A stretch of DNA of 64,000 bases from Paludibacteraceae bacterium (GTDB taxonomy: Bacteria > Bacteroidota > Bacteroidia > Bacteroidales > Paludibacteraceae): assembly GCA_017448985.1 (NCBI GenBank), contig JAFSKL010000028.1, positions 1 to 64,000 on the forward strand, read 5' to 3'. The translations under genes were made by a program, and so were the position numbers. Positions 29,101-37,264 of the stretch are shown in pieces. The notes beneath the pieces were generated by a model. It was given only the letters and a program-made list of their open reading frames with translations. It was not told the DNA's origin and did no database searches. Each line of letters starts with the position of its first letter. Position 1 is the stretch's first letter.

Positions 29101-29399
29101 ACACGGCTCCCACCAAAGAGTGCGACTACCAACTGGTCAAACTGAACAAGAAAGATCCGGCGTACAAGTTGGGCTATCGGTATAAGATAGAGCCGATAGC
29201 CGGCGAGACGAAGGCCGAGGAGGTTGTTCGCAAGATGGCAGGCGATGCAGACACGGCAAATGGTCCGATTCGCGTGTATGACGCTTTGGGACGGTTAGTG
29301 ATGAGTGCCGAAACGGGCGATGTGGCTGACCTGCATCTCAATCCGGGAATATACATCATTCAAGTAGGCGACAAGGCAGAGAAAATTGCGATACAATAG
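26187..29399 (+). CDS. secreted C10 (streptopain-type) cysteine protease with T9SS tail
   Basis: 1070 aa. Signal peptide (residues 1-17), then a SpeB-inhibitor-like propeptide (about 20-115: AVRFLQSRGIAESQ, GIVIASADDRLPAVLGYT). The C10 peptidase domain spans about 145-365 with catalytic Cys176 (TGCVATAMVQAM), His327 (GGHAYIVDGYD) and NWGWGG. Beta-sandwich domains follow (about 370-620), then a right-handed beta-helix-like region (about 625-1000: LDLNGFTITGKSP, TLNLKGGTIEANN, FNMTGGGI). The C-terminus (IRVYDALGRLVMSAE to LNPGIYIIQV) is a type A T9SS sorting domain. The beta-helix half is much larger than in simple SpeB-like proteases and may bind glycans. Its stop codon directly touches the mutS start. 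Confidence 0.93.
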   Translation: MKKILSLLVFFPLLLPASPVSRSEAESSAVRFLQSRGIAESQLQVRSHAGVRNSKAADGVCPYYVFDYGRGIVIASADDRLPAVLGYTTSPNTRSDFPPALEAWLEDYEAYTARLDQLPDEAERQSAPQRNRPEAKTTADHASVAPIVTTQWYQREPYNLTCPVYPGTELRSVTGCVATAMVQAMSHYRYPAHTTAAIPKYTYTGDYQGEQTKITIPALANNLLIDWDNILDLYDNEHPHSGVNDTAIANLMMYAGKAVKMMYTPSGSGAYTINVASSLRTYFGYPATVMHQQRETFSSAEWDELIYNEIANDRPVVYHGSTTTGGHAYIVDGYDSEGYYHLNWGWGGSYDGYFLLDVLNPRNNDKTGASSTREGYVISSGAIIGIDTEEHVLAPARLMMELRTTTEDSLYYGTRNYTTIPTHFDIGIARLNEEGEIAAILDSHSDVDYKNTSVLTKGFALNLPEAGTYQVAFVSRVTGSEQWIQSPNVNGNRALITVRVDAQGKATVEGEYAHLDIEQINVIGARQTDSLHTIDVLVRNNGQATYVNPLYLSYANADSTDFKTVSQTIWMENDESVSRWIHLGFTPKNWGKYKLYIQTSAEPMPEEILDSLEINIPKPTRASVKVGTKTTVYPTLQQAIDYAVTKKNSTVKLLCNISLGTDTLNVRSQVSKHKMTLDLNGFTITGKSPLLLLMRPKYSTATLNIEDNSADQTGRIVASAAFNGLIRTIYLYKGTLNLKGGTIEANNTLAYSATNKSVRAAAIHVRPAYSFNMTGGGIVAQSTRYAFGIASYGNVDISGGRIDVHETASGRAYGLYVLGGTSRVSGETVVNVNATSYGVGALIGGGKPSSSGKLYHAELIVDGGTFNVNADTYAFGLCVINSSRGEWVDAGSLELNDGLFNVSVQQKGAYGVYVRKALQVNDAVATPQAVIRGGMFMIKGPAGLRPVNKEAAPEALTLEGGYFNRSTYLSSYTAPTKECDYQLVKLNKKDPAYKLGYRYKIEPIAGETKAEEVVRKMAGDADTANGPIRVYDALGRLVMSAETGDVADLHLNPGIYIIQVGDKAEKIAIQ

Positions 29400-32012
29400 A
29401 TGGACAGCGAATTGACACCGATGATGAAGCAGTTCCGCGACATCAAGGCGCAGTATCCTGACGCGATGCTGCTGTTCCGTTGCGGCGACTTCTACGAGAC
29501 CTATGCGGAGGACGCGGTGAAGGCAAGTAAGATTCTCAACATCACGCTTACTCACCGCAGTAACGGTTCCAGTCCGACCGGGCAAGCGATGGAGATGGCG
29601 GGATTCCCGTTCCACGCGCTGGACACGTACTTGCCGAAGCTCGTTCGTGCGGGTCTGCGTGTGGCTATCTGTGACCAGTTGGAGGACCCCAAACTGACCA
29701 AGAAACTGGTCAAACGCGGTGTGACGGAACTGGTGACGCCCGGTGTCAGTTATTCGGATACCACCCTGACGCAGAAAGAGAACAACTGGGTGGCTTGTCT
29801 GCATTTTGAGAAGCACACTATCGGTATCGCTTTCCTCGACATCTCGACGGGTGAGTTCGTGGCAGGGCAAGGCGAGAGCGACTATATCGACAAGCTGCTG
29901 ACCAATTTTGCGCCGAAGGAAGTGCTGCATCTTCGCGGGCGCAAAGCGGATGTGGAGAACCTGTTCGGGAACAAGTTTTTCACCTTCGAACTCGAAGACT
30001 GGATGCTGGTTGAATCGACCGCGCGCGAGCGTTTGCAGAAACTATGGGGCGTGAGTTCGTTGAAGGGTTTTGGTCTGGACAAGATGCCGGCCGGCGTGAC
30101 CGCCGCAGGCGGAATACTGATGTACCTGGACATGACGCAACACCTGCAAACGGGGCATATTCAGCACTTGAGCCGCATCGAGGAAGACAAGTATGTGTGG
30201 CTCGACCGTTTCACGATTCGCAATCTGGAGTTGACCGGCGGTCAGACAGCCGAGAGCAAGACGCTGTTCGATGTGATTGACCGGACCATCACGCCTATGG
30301 GCGGGCGAATGCTACATCGCTGGCTGGCTTTCCCGCTCAAAGAGGTGCGTCCGATACGGAATCGTCAGACGGTAGTGGAGCACCTGTTCAAGCACCCCGA
30401 AGACCGCGAGACGCTCAATGACGCTTTGTCGCAGATGGGCGACCTGGAGCGCATCGTGAGCAAGGTTTCTACGGGTCGCATCGGTCCGCGGGAGATGGTT
30501 CAGCTGGCGCGAGCTCTGCGGGCTGTCAAGCCTGTGAAGGAAGTGTGCGAAACGGCGCGGGACAATGCCTATCTGTCGTTACTCGGCGAGCAGTTGGACC
30601 CATGTTCCGAGATGCGGAGCCGTATCGAACGGGAGATAGTGCCGGACCCGCCCTTGGCGCAAGGACGGCCGAACATCATTGCACGAGGCGTAGATACGGA
30701 ACTGGACGAGTTGCGGGCTATTCAGTCCGACGGCAAGGACTACCTGCTGCAGATTCAGCAACGCGAGATAGAAGCGACGGGTATTCAAAGCCTCAAGATA
30801 GGCTTCAACAATGTGTTCGGCTATTATCTGGAGGTACGCAACACCTACAAGGACCAAGTGCCTGCCGAATGGATCCGCAAGCAGACTTTGGTAGGCGCGG
30901 AGCGGTATATAACCGAAGAGTTGAAGACCTACGAAGAGAAGATCCGTACCGCCGAAGAGCGGATACAGATCATCGAGAACCGGCTCTATCAGGAGCTGAT
31001 GCTGGCGTTGTGCGAATGGGTACCGCAGATGCAGCTCAATGCCAATGTGCTGGCACAACTGGACTGTCTGCTCAGTTTTGCGACCGTCGCTGCCGAGAAC
31101 CGCTATGTATGTCCGGACATCAACGACAGTCTGGTGATTGATATCCGACAGGGACGCCATCCCGTGATTGAGCAACAACTGCCGGCCGGAGAACAATACA
31201 TCGCCAACGATGTGCTGCTCGACAATAACGGGCAACAGATCATCATCATCACGGGTCCTAACATGGCCGGTAAGTCGGCACTACTCCGCCAAACGGCGTT
31301 GATCGTGTTGCTGGCACAGATGGGATCGTTCGTACCCGCCGAGAGTGCCTCAATCGGCATCGTGGACAAGATCTTCACGCGTGTGGGCGCCAGTGACAAC
31401 ATATCGTTGGGCGAATCGACTTTTATGGTCGAGATGAACGAAGCGGCGTCGATCCTCAATAACCTAAGCGAACGCAGTCTGGTCCTTTTCGACGAGTTGG
31501 GCCGCGGTACGAGTACCTACGACGGCATCAGTATAGCCTGGGCCATCGTGGAATATATACACGAGAACAAAGGTCACGCCAAGACGCTTTTCGCGACGCA
31601 CTACCACGAGCTGAACGAGATGGAGAAGACCTTCGACCGTATCCGCAACTACAATGTGTCGGTGCGTGAGGTGAACGGCAAGGTGATCTTCCTGCGCAAG
31701 CTGGTACGAGGCGGCAGTGAGCACAGTTTCGGTATTCATGTGGCCAAATTAGCAGGCATGCCGGCTTCGATTGTGGAACGGGCGAATCAGATACTCGCGG
31801 ACTTGGAGAAAGCCGCCAAGAACGGCGACATCGCCAAGCCGATAGAGCATATAGGCGAGAGCCGCGAAGGAATGCAGCTGAGTTTCTTCCAATTGGACGA
31901 TCCCGTTCTGGAGCAGATACGGGACGAAGTGAAGACACTCGACATCAATAACCTGACGCCGTTGGAGGCTCTCAACAAACTGTCGGAGATAAAAAAACTC
32001 GTTGGAGGATGA
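29400..32012 (+). CDS. mutS: DNA mismatch repair protein MutS
   Basis: 870 aa, full length. Mismatch-recognition domain I carries the Phe-x-Glu region ([10 protein letters not shown]) after [16 protein letters not shown]. Connector, lever and clamp domains follow. The ATPase domain has Walker [26 protein letters not shown] and the ATHYHEL switch. The start ATG is adjacent to the TAG of the upstream protease gene, and the stop overlaps mltG by ATGA. Notable next to a genome full of simple repeats, since MutS limits slippage; no defect is visible in the protein. Confidence 0.98.
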   Translation: MDSELTPMMKQFRDIKAQYPDAMLLFRCGDFYETYAEDAVKASKILNITLTHRSNGSSPTGQAMEMAGFPFHALDTYLPKLVRAGLRVAICDQLEDPKLTKKLVKRGVTELVTPGVSYSDTTLTQKENNWVACLHFEKHTIGIAFLDISTGEFVAGQGESDYIDKLLTNFAPKEVLHLRGRKADVENLFGNKFFTFELEDWMLVESTARERLQKLWGVSSLKGFGLDKMPAGVTAAGGILMYLDMTQHLQTGHIQHLSRIEEDKYVWLDRFTIRNLELTGGQTAESKTLFDVIDRTITPMGGRMLHRWLAFPLKEVRPIRNRQTVVEHLFKHPEDRETLNDALSQMGDLERIVSKVSTGRIGPREMVQLARALRAVKPVKEVCETARDNAYLSLLGEQLDPCSEMRSRIEREIVPDPPLAQGRPNIIARGVDTELDELRAIQSDGKDYLLQIQQREIEATGIQSLKIGFNNVFGYYLEVRNTYKDQVPAEWIRKQTLVGAERYITEELKTYEEKIRTAEERIQIIENRLYQELMLALCEWVPQMQLNANVLAQLDCLLSFATVAAENRYVCPDINDSLVIDIRQGRHPVIEQQLPAGEQYIANDVLLDNNGQQIIIITGPNMAGKSALLRQTALIVLLAQMGSFVPAESASIGIVDKIFTRVGASDNISLGESTFMVEMNEAASILNNLSERSLVLFDELGRGTSTYDGISIAWAIVEYIHENKGHAKTLFATHYHELNEMEKTFDRIRNYNVSVREVNGKVIFLRKLVRGGSEHSFGIHVAKLAGMPASIVERANQILADLEKAAKNGDIAKPIEHIGESREGMQLSFFQLDDPVLEQIRDEVKTLDINNLTPLEALNKLSEIKKLVGG

Positions 32013-33055
32013 TCAAGAAACGCTATATATTACGGACTATTCTCATCGTCGTCGGCGTGCTGGCCGTGATGGCAGGTGTGTTTGTGGCGGAACAGTATTA
32101 CCGCTTGCATATATGCAACTTCCGCGCCAAGGACGGCGAGCCGCACAGTTACAACATCTACCCGGGCGCATCAATCGATTCGGTGTTGGCCCTCATTCGT
32201 GAGGACTATGACATCAGTTCGGAGACGGACCTGAAACTGCATATGCGTTCGCTGGTCTTCAATCATCCTGAACCCGGCCATTACCGTTTTCCCGAACTGA
32301 CCGGTGACCAAGAGATCATCGAGCGCCTTAAGTTCGGCTACCAGACGCCCGTGCGCATCACATGGAATAATTTTGTTCGCACGCGCGAGGACTTGGCAGG
32401 CAGAGTGACGCGCAACCTGATGATGGATAGTGTGACGCTGCTTAGGCTGTTGGAAGACGATGTTTTCCTGGAGCCGTATGGTTTCAACAAAGAGACGAGC
32501 CGTTGCCTCTTTATCCCCAACACCTACGAGGTGTATTGGAATATCACGCCGGAGCAGCTATTCAACCGAATGCTGCGCGAATACAACCATTTCTGGAACG
32601 ATGAACGCAGAGCGAAGGCCGATTCGATCGGTCTGACGCCCGTGGAGGTGGCTATCATAGCGTCGATCGTGGAAGGCGAGAGTCATAACAAACGCGAGAT
32701 GCCGCTGATTGCGAGTCTGTACCTGAACCGCGTACACAAAGGAATGCACTTGCAGGCGTGTCCGACCATCAAGTATGCCGTAGGTGACTTCAAGCTGAAG
32801 CGTATTCTCTACCGCCATCTGGCCGTTGATTCGCCGTATAACACCTACAAGAACCCGGGCCTGCCACCGGGACCGATCCGTTGTCCTGCGCCGACGACCA
32901 TCGACATGGTACTCAATGCGCCCAAGACGGACTATCTGTTCATGTGCGCGAGTCCCGAACTGAACAACACGCATATCTTCTCGTCCTCGTATCGTAATCA
33001 CGCGAATGCCGCTGTGCAATATCGCCACACGATGGATACCATTCACTGGGAGTGA
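32009..33055 (+). CDS. mltG: endolytic murein transglycosylase MltG (YceG-like)
   Basis: 348 aa with one N-terminal transmembrane helix ([17 protein letters not shown]). A LysM-like region precedes the YceG domain, with catalytic glutamate in IASIVEGES and conserved [22 protein letters not shown] and [17 protein letters not shown]. It cleaves nascent peptidoglycan strands at the inner membrane. Coupled to mutS by ATGA. Followed by a 7-bp ATGGACA/ATTGACA repeat. Confidence 0.95.
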   Translation: MIKKRYILRTILIVVGVLAVMAGVFVAEQYYRLHICNFRAKDGEPHSYNIYPGASIDSVLALIREDYDISSETDLKLHMRSLVFNHPEPGHYRFPELTGDQEIIERLKFGYQTPVRITWNNFVRTREDLAGRVTRNLMMDSVTLLRLLEDDVFLEPYGFNKETSRCLFIPNTYEVYWNITPEQLFNRMLREYNHFWNDERRAKADSIGLTPVEVAIIASIVEGESHNKREMPLIASLYLNRVHKGMHLQACPTIKYAVGDFKLKRILYRHLAVDSPYNTYKNPGLPPGPIRCPAPTTIDMVLNAPKTDYLFMCASPELNNTHIFSSSYRNHANAAVQYRHTMDTIHWE

Positions 33056-33090
33056 AAATGGACAATGGAAAATTGACAATGGAAAATTGT
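33056..33090 (+). repeat. 7-bp AATGGAC/AATTGAC repeat
   Basis: Four to five units between mltG and the Usp-like gene, ending at its possible GTG start. Confidence 0.9.
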
Positions 33091-33649
33091 GATTTGGGAG
33101 AATAACAACGATATCAGGTTGATTGAATGTGCGAACGAGAAGCGCACTATTCAGCGTCACCTCAACGAATGTCGGGAGGAACGGCGTCCGTATGTGTTTG
33201 TAACCAACACGATGACCGTCAAGACCTTACGCCGTTTGTTAGTACCCGTTTCGATGCTGGAAGAGGAGACTTACAAAGCGGAGATCTGCACTTATCTGGC
33301 TCGCAAAACAGGCGCACACATCATCTTGCTGCAAGCCAACGACTACGGCAGTCACGCCCGCCAGAATGTGAATCGTATCGTGACGCATATCCGATCGGTC
33401 AGCGAACGGACCGGCGTGGAGATCTCGTACGAAGTGGTGTTGGCCAAGAAAGACAGTTTCGGTCTAATCCGTGAAGCGAGCGAACGGCAACGCGATTTTC
33501 AGCACGACCTGCTCATTCTGACTGCCAGCCGTGACTACGGCTTGGATGACATCCTTTTCGGACCGCCCGAACGCAAAGCCATTCAACGCGCGTTGGTACC
33601 GGTGATGCTGGTTAATCCACGAGAAGACCTTTTTTCGCTCTGTGATTGA
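33089..33649 (+). CDS. universal stress protein-like, N-terminus uncertain
   Basis: 186 aa from a GTG at 33089 that overlaps the end of a 7-bp repeat; a TGA lies in frame at 33074, and no ATG is available before residue 42. The central part (LRRLLVPVSMLEEETYKAEICTYLARKTGAHIILLQ) and end (HDLLILTASRDYGLDD to ALVPVMLVNP) resemble a UspA fold. The first ~50 residues (IECANEKRTIQRHLNECREE) look like the end of a preceding Usp domain, so this may be the C-terminal half of a two-domain ancestor. Function unknown. Confidence 0.65.
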   Translation: MIWENNNDIRLIECANEKRTIQRHLNECREERRPYVFVTNTMTVKTLRRLLVPVSMLEEETYKAEICTYLARKTGAHIILLQANDYGSHARQNVNRIVTHIRSVSERTGVEISYEVVLAKKDSFGLIREASERQRDFQHDLLILTASRDYGLDDILFGPPERKAIQRALVPVMLVNPREDLFSLCD

Positions 33650-33776
33650 CATTTTGCTACAAAAAGCAAAGAATAACGAACAAAAGGTCAGCAATACTGC
33701 AAATATTGCAAAAATATGCTATTTTGCTAAGTCAATTTAGCATTTTTAAGAAATTCAGCACTTTTTTTAAGAAATA

Positions 33777-33808
33777 TTTGGTCAATTGGTGAAAAAGCAG
33801 TACTTTTG
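33777..33808 (+). promoter_or_regulatory. Bacteroides-type promoter with no ORF behind it
   Basis: TTTG at 33777-33780 and TACTTTTG at 33801-33808, exact 24-nt phase. It is followed by a ~70-nt non-coding stretch and a strong terminator. Confidence 0.8.
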
Positions 33809-33814
33809 CACCGT

Positions 33815-33884
33815 GTTTTTCATGGTATTAGATTTAAGGTTAAATGAAAAGATTGGGTTGTCGTGAGACAACCTTCTTTTTTTT
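33815..33884 (+). ncRNA. candidate small RNA (~70 nt)
   Basis: The region between the Usp-like and kinase genes (304 bp without a gene) contains a promoter, about 40 nt of AT-rich single-stranded sequence (CATGGTATTAGATTTAAGG) and a perfect terminator hairpin, but no credible ORF. The start is estimated 7 nt after the -7 box. A second, separate promoter for the kinase begins right after the terminator, so the RNA is an independent unit rather than a leader. It may belong to a known Bacteroidales sRNA family; I cannot name one with certainty. Confidence 0.65.
33856..33884 (+). terminator. intrinsic terminator of the candidate sRNA
   Basis: GGTTGTC-GTGA-GACAACC perfect 7-bp stem with a 4-nt loop, then TTC and eight T. 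Confidence 0.92.
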
Positions 33885-33895
33885 ATTCAAAATTT

Positions 33896-33927
33896 CTTGC
33901 ACAGTTCATTTTTTTTTCGTACCTTTG
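33896..33927 (+). promoter_or_regulatory. Bacteroides-type promoter of the BadF-type kinase gene
   Basis: CTTG at 33896 and TACCTTTG at 33920, 24-nt phase, 26 bp before the ATG. Confidence 0.85.
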
Positions 33928-33953
33928 CAGCCGATTTTAAATCGTGAAATACT

Positions 33954-34817
33954 ATGGTTCTTATTGCAGACAGCGGAAGTACGAAGGTACATTGGTGTTT
34001 GGTAACGGCAAGCGGGCAATGTACGGATGTGTTCACGGACGGTATCAATCCGCTTTTTCAGACCACTATTGCGATGCAGAATAGCATCAGTAACCAACTC
34101 TTGCCGCAAATAGCACCGCTTCTTTGGGCGGGCAAGCTGACGCATGTGTTCTTCTACGGAGCAGGTTGTACGCCGGAGAAGAAAGTGTTTGTGCAACGGG
34201 CATTGGAGGCCGTGTTCAAGAAAGCGGAAGTGCAAGTGGAGTCGGACATGTTGGGTGCGGCACGCGGTTTGTTGGGACGCCATGCAGGAATAGCTTGTAT
34301 CCTCGGTACCGGTAGCGGCAGTTGTTGTTACGACGGCGAGCATATCGAATGGTGTGTGCCGTCCTTGGGCTATGTGTTAGGAGACGAAGGCTCGGCGGCT
34401 GTGTTGGGCAAGAGGCTTGTGGGGGATTTGCTCAAAAATCAGTTGGGCGAGGACCTGAAAGAGGCGTTTTTCAAGGAGTACGAGACGAGTATGGCGGATA
34501 TCATTGAGAATGTGTATCGGCAGCCTTTCCCGAACAGGTATCTGGCCAAACTGTCCAAGTTCTGCGCCGACCATATAGAAGATAAGCGGATTCACGCGCT
34601 CGTGTATGAGCATTTTGTGCAGTTTATTCGCCGCAATTTATTGCAGTATAAGACCGACCAGCCGATCGGATTCGTGGGCTCCATCGCGTATTATTACCGC
34701 CCTATTCTCGAAGAAGCGATGCGGGCAGAGGGATTGCCTATGGGCACCGTGCTACGCGATCCGATAGAGGGATTGAAAGAATACCATAAAGATGCTGTTA
34801 TTCCGACGACGGAATAA
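33954..34817 (+). CDS. BadF/BadG-type ATPase, likely N-acetylglucosamine kinase
   Basis: 287 aa ASKHA-fold kinase. Phosphate-1 motif LIADSGSTKVHW at the N-terminus, CILGTGSGSC (phosphate-2) and GYVLGDEGSAAVLGKRLV typical of BadF/GlcNAc kinase-like proteins; adenosine motif GFVGSIAYYYRPIL near the C-terminus. It probably phosphorylates an amino sugar salvaged from peptidoglycan or glycans. It heads a run with a glycosyltransferase, a SpoIID-like protein and a methyltransferase, and has its own promoter. The substrate is inferred from family only. Confidence 0.85.
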   Translation: MVLIADSGSTKVHWCLVTASGQCTDVFTDGINPLFQTTIAMQNSISNQLLPQIAPLLWAGKLTHVFFYGAGCTPEKKVFVQRALEAVFKKAEVQVESDMLGAARGLLGRHAGIACILGTGSGSCCYDGEHIEWCVPSLGYVLGDEGSAAVLGKRLVGDLLKNQLGEDLKEAFFKEYETSMADIIENVYRQPFPNRYLAKLSKFCADHIEDKRIHALVYEHFVQFIRRNLLQYKTDQPIGFVGSIAYYYRPILEEAMRAEGLPMGTVLRDPIEGLKEYHKDAVIPTTE

Positions 34818-34849
34818 ATTGGTAAATGGTAATTGGTAAATGGTAATTG
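34817..34849 (+). repeat. 7-bp ATTGGTA/AATGGTA repeat
   Basis: Four and a half units between the kinase stop and the glycosyltransferase; it contributes an optional ATG at 34840. Confidence 0.9.
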
Positions 34850-34851
34850 AC

Positions 34852-36198
34852 ATGATAGACACTTTTTTTCTTCCGGGCAGAGTATGCCCGACCAAGGCGA
34901 TTCGTGAGATCGCAGACAAAGCCTCAGCAGCTTATACGATGATTTGTTTGAAACCGGAGATACAATGGGTATATCTCGGGCAGGAACGAATGGTACAGGT
35001 CATGGCAATGACCGGCGCCACGATGGTCTATGCGGACCACTTCGCCAAGATGGACGAGAGTGTTTCCGAGGCGCCGGTAATTGATTACCAGATAGGGGCT
35101 TTGCGGGATGATTTTGACTTTGGGGCTGTGCAGCTATGGGATACGAACAAACTCAAAGCGCTCGTCGCACAAATGGACACAGAGTACGAGTTCGCAGGGC
35201 TGTATGACTTGCGGTTGCGGGCAAGTCAAATGGACAATGGAAAATGGAAAACGGGAAATGAATCCATTGTGCATATTCCGGAGTACCTATATTATGAGGT
35301 GGAAACGGACACGCGTAAGTCCGGAGAGAAACTGTTCGACTATGTCGATCCGCGCAATCGGGCGGTACAGATTGAGATGGAAGCGTGCGTGACGGCGCAT
35401 CTCAAACGGATTGGAGCCTATCTCAAGCCCGGTGCGTATAAGGGACTCCCCGTAACCGATAACCCCTATCCCGTAACCGCCTCAGTGATCATCCCTTGCA
35501 AGAACCGCGCGAGGACGATTGCAGACGCGGTGCATAGTGCGTTGAACCAGAAAGTGCGTGAGGGCTATTCGTTCAATGTGATCGTGGTCGATGACAACTC
35601 GACGGACGGAACGAAAGAGAAGATTCAGGCGATTCAGGATGATAAGCTAATCGTCATTCATCAGGACAAGTCCTGGCATGCCATAGGCGGGAACTGGAAT
35701 GTGGCCATTCATGATCCGCGTTGCGGCAAATATGCCATTCAGTTGGATAGCGATGATACCTATTATGATGAAACGACCGTACAGAAGTTTATTGACTCAT
35801 TTGAGGGCGGCAAGTACGGTATGGTGATTGGCACCTACCAGTTAACCAACATGGCCGGTGAGACCTTGCCTCCGGGTGTGATAGACCATCGGGAGTGGAC
35901 GGACGACAACGGCCGGAACAATGCCTTGCGCATCAACGGTCTCGGAGCTCCTCGCGGGTTCTATGTACCGCTGTTGCGGACCATCAATTATCCGACGACC
36001 AAGTACGGCGAGGACTATGCGGTAGGCCTGCGGATCAGTCGTGACTACCCGATTGGCCGCATCTATGATGTGGTGTATAACTGCCGCCGTTGGGAGGATA
36101 ACTCCGACGCCAACTGCGACATCGTGGCCATGAACCGCAATAACTGGTACAAAGATCGACTGCGTACATGGGAGTTGCAAGCGAGAATGAACAATTGA
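34852..36198 (+). CDS. glycosyltransferase family 2 protein with N-terminal extension
   Basis: About 448 aa. I prefer ATG 34852 ([10 protein letters not shown]) over ATG 34840, which lies in a 7-bp repeat. Residues about 1-200 are an uncharacterised domain ([30 protein letters not shown]). Residues ~208-345 are a GT2 fold ([46 protein letters not shown] with the DxD-like metal site). Two in-frame repeat inserts fall between conserved parts: [10 protein letters not shown] near 126-137 and VTDNPYPV near 200-210. Next to a SpoIID-like protein and a BadF kinase, so a cell-envelope glycan role is likely; acceptor unknown. Confidence 0.85.
   Translation: MIDTFFLPGRVCPTKAIREIADKASAAYTMICLKPEIQWVYLGQERMVQVMAMTGATMVYADHFAKMDESVSEAPVIDYQIGALRDDFDFGAVQLWDTNKLKALVAQMDTEYEFAGLYDLRLRASQMDNGKWKTGNESIVHIPEYLYYEVETDTRKSGEKLFDYVDPRNRAVQIEMEACVTAHLKRIGAYLKPGAYKGLPVTDNPYPVTASVIIPCKNRARTIADAVHSALNQKVREGYSFNVIVVDDNSTDGTKEKIQAIQDDKLIVIHQDKSWHAIGGNWNVAIHDPRCGKYAIQLDSDDTYYDETTVQKFIDSFEGGKYGMVIGTYQLTNMAGETLPPGVIDHREWTDDNGRNNALRINGLGAPRGFYVPLLRTINYPTTKYGEDYAVGLRISRDYPIGRIYDVVYNCRRWEDNSDANCDIVAMNRNNWYKDRLRTWELQARMNN
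35229..35260 (+). repeat. in-frame 7-bp ATGGAAA repeat in the glycosyltransferase
   Basis: ATGGACA ATGGAAA ATGGAAA ACGGGAA ATG, encoding [10 protein letters not shown]. Confidence 0.88.
35450..35480 (+). repeat. in-frame 7-bp GTAACCG repeat in the glycosyltransferase
   Basis: GTAACCG ATAACCC CTATCCC GTAACCG, encoding VTDNPYPVT just before the GT2 core. Confidence 0.8.
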
Positions 36199-36220
36199 AA
36201 ATTGAAAATTGAAAATTAAA
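36191..36220 (+). repeat. 7-bp ATTGAAA repeat carrying stop and start codons
   Basis: Four ATTGAAA units spanning the stop of the glycosyltransferase and the TTG start of the SpoIID-like gene. Confidence 0.9.
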
Positions 36221-37252
36221 GTCGGGATATTGACTGCGCCGAAGATTGAGTTTGAGCAGAAAGAGGACACATTCATTCTAAAGAATGTGCGAATCGGCAT
36301 CAGCTTTCATTGGGACCGGAAAGAGGACCAGGAGTTTGCGGGAACCCTTGAAATACGCAATAATCCCGACGGAACTCAAACGGCGATTAATACCATCGAT
36401 CTGGAGGACTATCTGTGTTCGGTCATTTCGTCAGAGATGAACGCCAATAGTCCTATGGAACTGCTCAAGGCTCATGCGGTGATCAGTAGGAGTTGGGCGA
36501 TACGGGCCATGCAAAAAACCAATCACGAGGGCTATGATGTCTGCGCGGACGACCATTGTCAGCGGTACGAGGGGCTCAGGCGAATGAACGAACGGGCTGT
36601 AGAAGCCGTCAGAGCGACCAAAGGGCAAGTGCTGATGTATAACGACGAGATTTGCGACTGCCGGTACTATAAGTGTTGCGGCGGAAGGACGGAGATTTGG
36701 CGGACCTGTTGGGAAGATATCGATGTGCCGTATATCCAGTCGGTGAAGTGCGACTGGTGTGACATGAGCCGTCAGCCGGCAGCTGTCAGCCGTCAGATTT
36801 TACGGCTAGTGCTTAATGACTATGACCAGGAGACGAAAGATTTCCGGGACTGGCAAGTGACTTACACCGCCGAAGAACTGAGCGAGATTGTTCGTACCAA
36901 ATCGGGTATCGACTTCGGCGAAATCATTGACCTTATACCGCTTCATCGCGGCGCCAGCGGGCGAATCGACCAACTCAAAATAGTAGGCTCCAAACGAACC
37001 GAAGTCATTGGCAAGGAGTTGAAGATCCGCTTGTGGCTCAGTCGGAGTTGTCTCTATAGTTCGTGGTTCGAAGTTGCCCATAACCCGTCACCAGTAACCG
37101 GTAACCCCTCATGGACGCTGATTGGACACGGCTGGGGTCACGGCGCAGGACTGTGTCAGATAGGTGCGGCGGTGATGGCAAGCGAAGGAAAGCCATACGA
37201 AGAAATACTTTCGTATTATTATCATAATACTCAATTGAAGATTGCAGATTGA
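36209..37252 (+). CDS. SpoIID/LytB-domain protein
   Basis: 347 aa. The start is TTG 36209 inside an ATTGAAA repeat: an in-frame TGA is at 36203-36205, and no ATG occurs until past the conserved core begins. SpoIID domain motifs: DLEDYLCSVISSEMNANSPMELLKAHAVISRSW and C-terminal GHGWGHGAGLCQIGAAVMA. SpoIID proteins are peptidoglycan lytic transglycosylases in spore formers; Bacteroidales homologues outside sporulation are known but poorly studied. No signal peptide is visible, unusual for a wall enzyme. Cys-rich segment CGGRTEIWRTCWEDIDV...CDWCD. In-frame inserts: SRQPAAVSRQ (187-197) and NPSPVTGNPS (292-301). Overlaps the next gene by 4 bp. Confidence 0.88.
   Translation: MKIKVGILTAPKIEFEQKEDTFILKNVRIGISFHWDRKEDQEFAGTLEIRNNPDGTQTAINTIDLEDYLCSVISSEMNANSPMELLKAHAVISRSWAIRAMQKTNHEGYDVCADDHCQRYEGLRRMNERAVEAVRATKGQVLMYNDEICDCRYYKCCGGRTEIWRTCWEDIDVPYIQSVKCDWCDMSRQPAAVSRQILRLVLNDYDQETKDFRDWQVTYTAEELSEIVRTKSGIDFGEIIDLIPLHRGASGRIDQLKIVGSKRTEVIGKELKIRLWLSRSCLYSSWFEVAHNPSPVTGNPSWTLIGHGWGHGAGLCQIGAAVMASEGKPYEEILSYYYHNTQLKIAD
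36769..36797 (+). repeat. in-frame 7-bp GTCAGCC repeat in the SpoIID-like gene
   Basis: GTCAGCC GGCAGCT GTCAGCC GTCAG, encoding SRQPAAVSRQ. Confidence 0.8.
37082..37110 (+). repeat. in-frame 7-bp GTAACCC repeat in the SpoIID-like gene
   Basis: AACCCGTC ACCAGTA ACCGGTA ACCCCTC, encoding NPSPVTGNPS just before the GHGWGHG motif. Confidence 0.8.
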
Positions 37253-37264
37253 AGATTGAAGATT
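37233..37264 (+). repeat. 7-bp ATTGAAG repeat at a gene junction
   Basis: ATTGAAG ATTGCAG ATTGAAG ATTGAAG ATT, containing the stop (TGA 37250) of the SpoIID-like gene and the TTG start (37249) of the methyltransferase. Confidence 0.9.

Noticed and set aside
32104..32118. TTGCATATATGCAA inside mltG as a promoter
   Set aside because: No TAnnTTTG box 24 nt downstream; it encodes normal MltG residues (RLHICNF).
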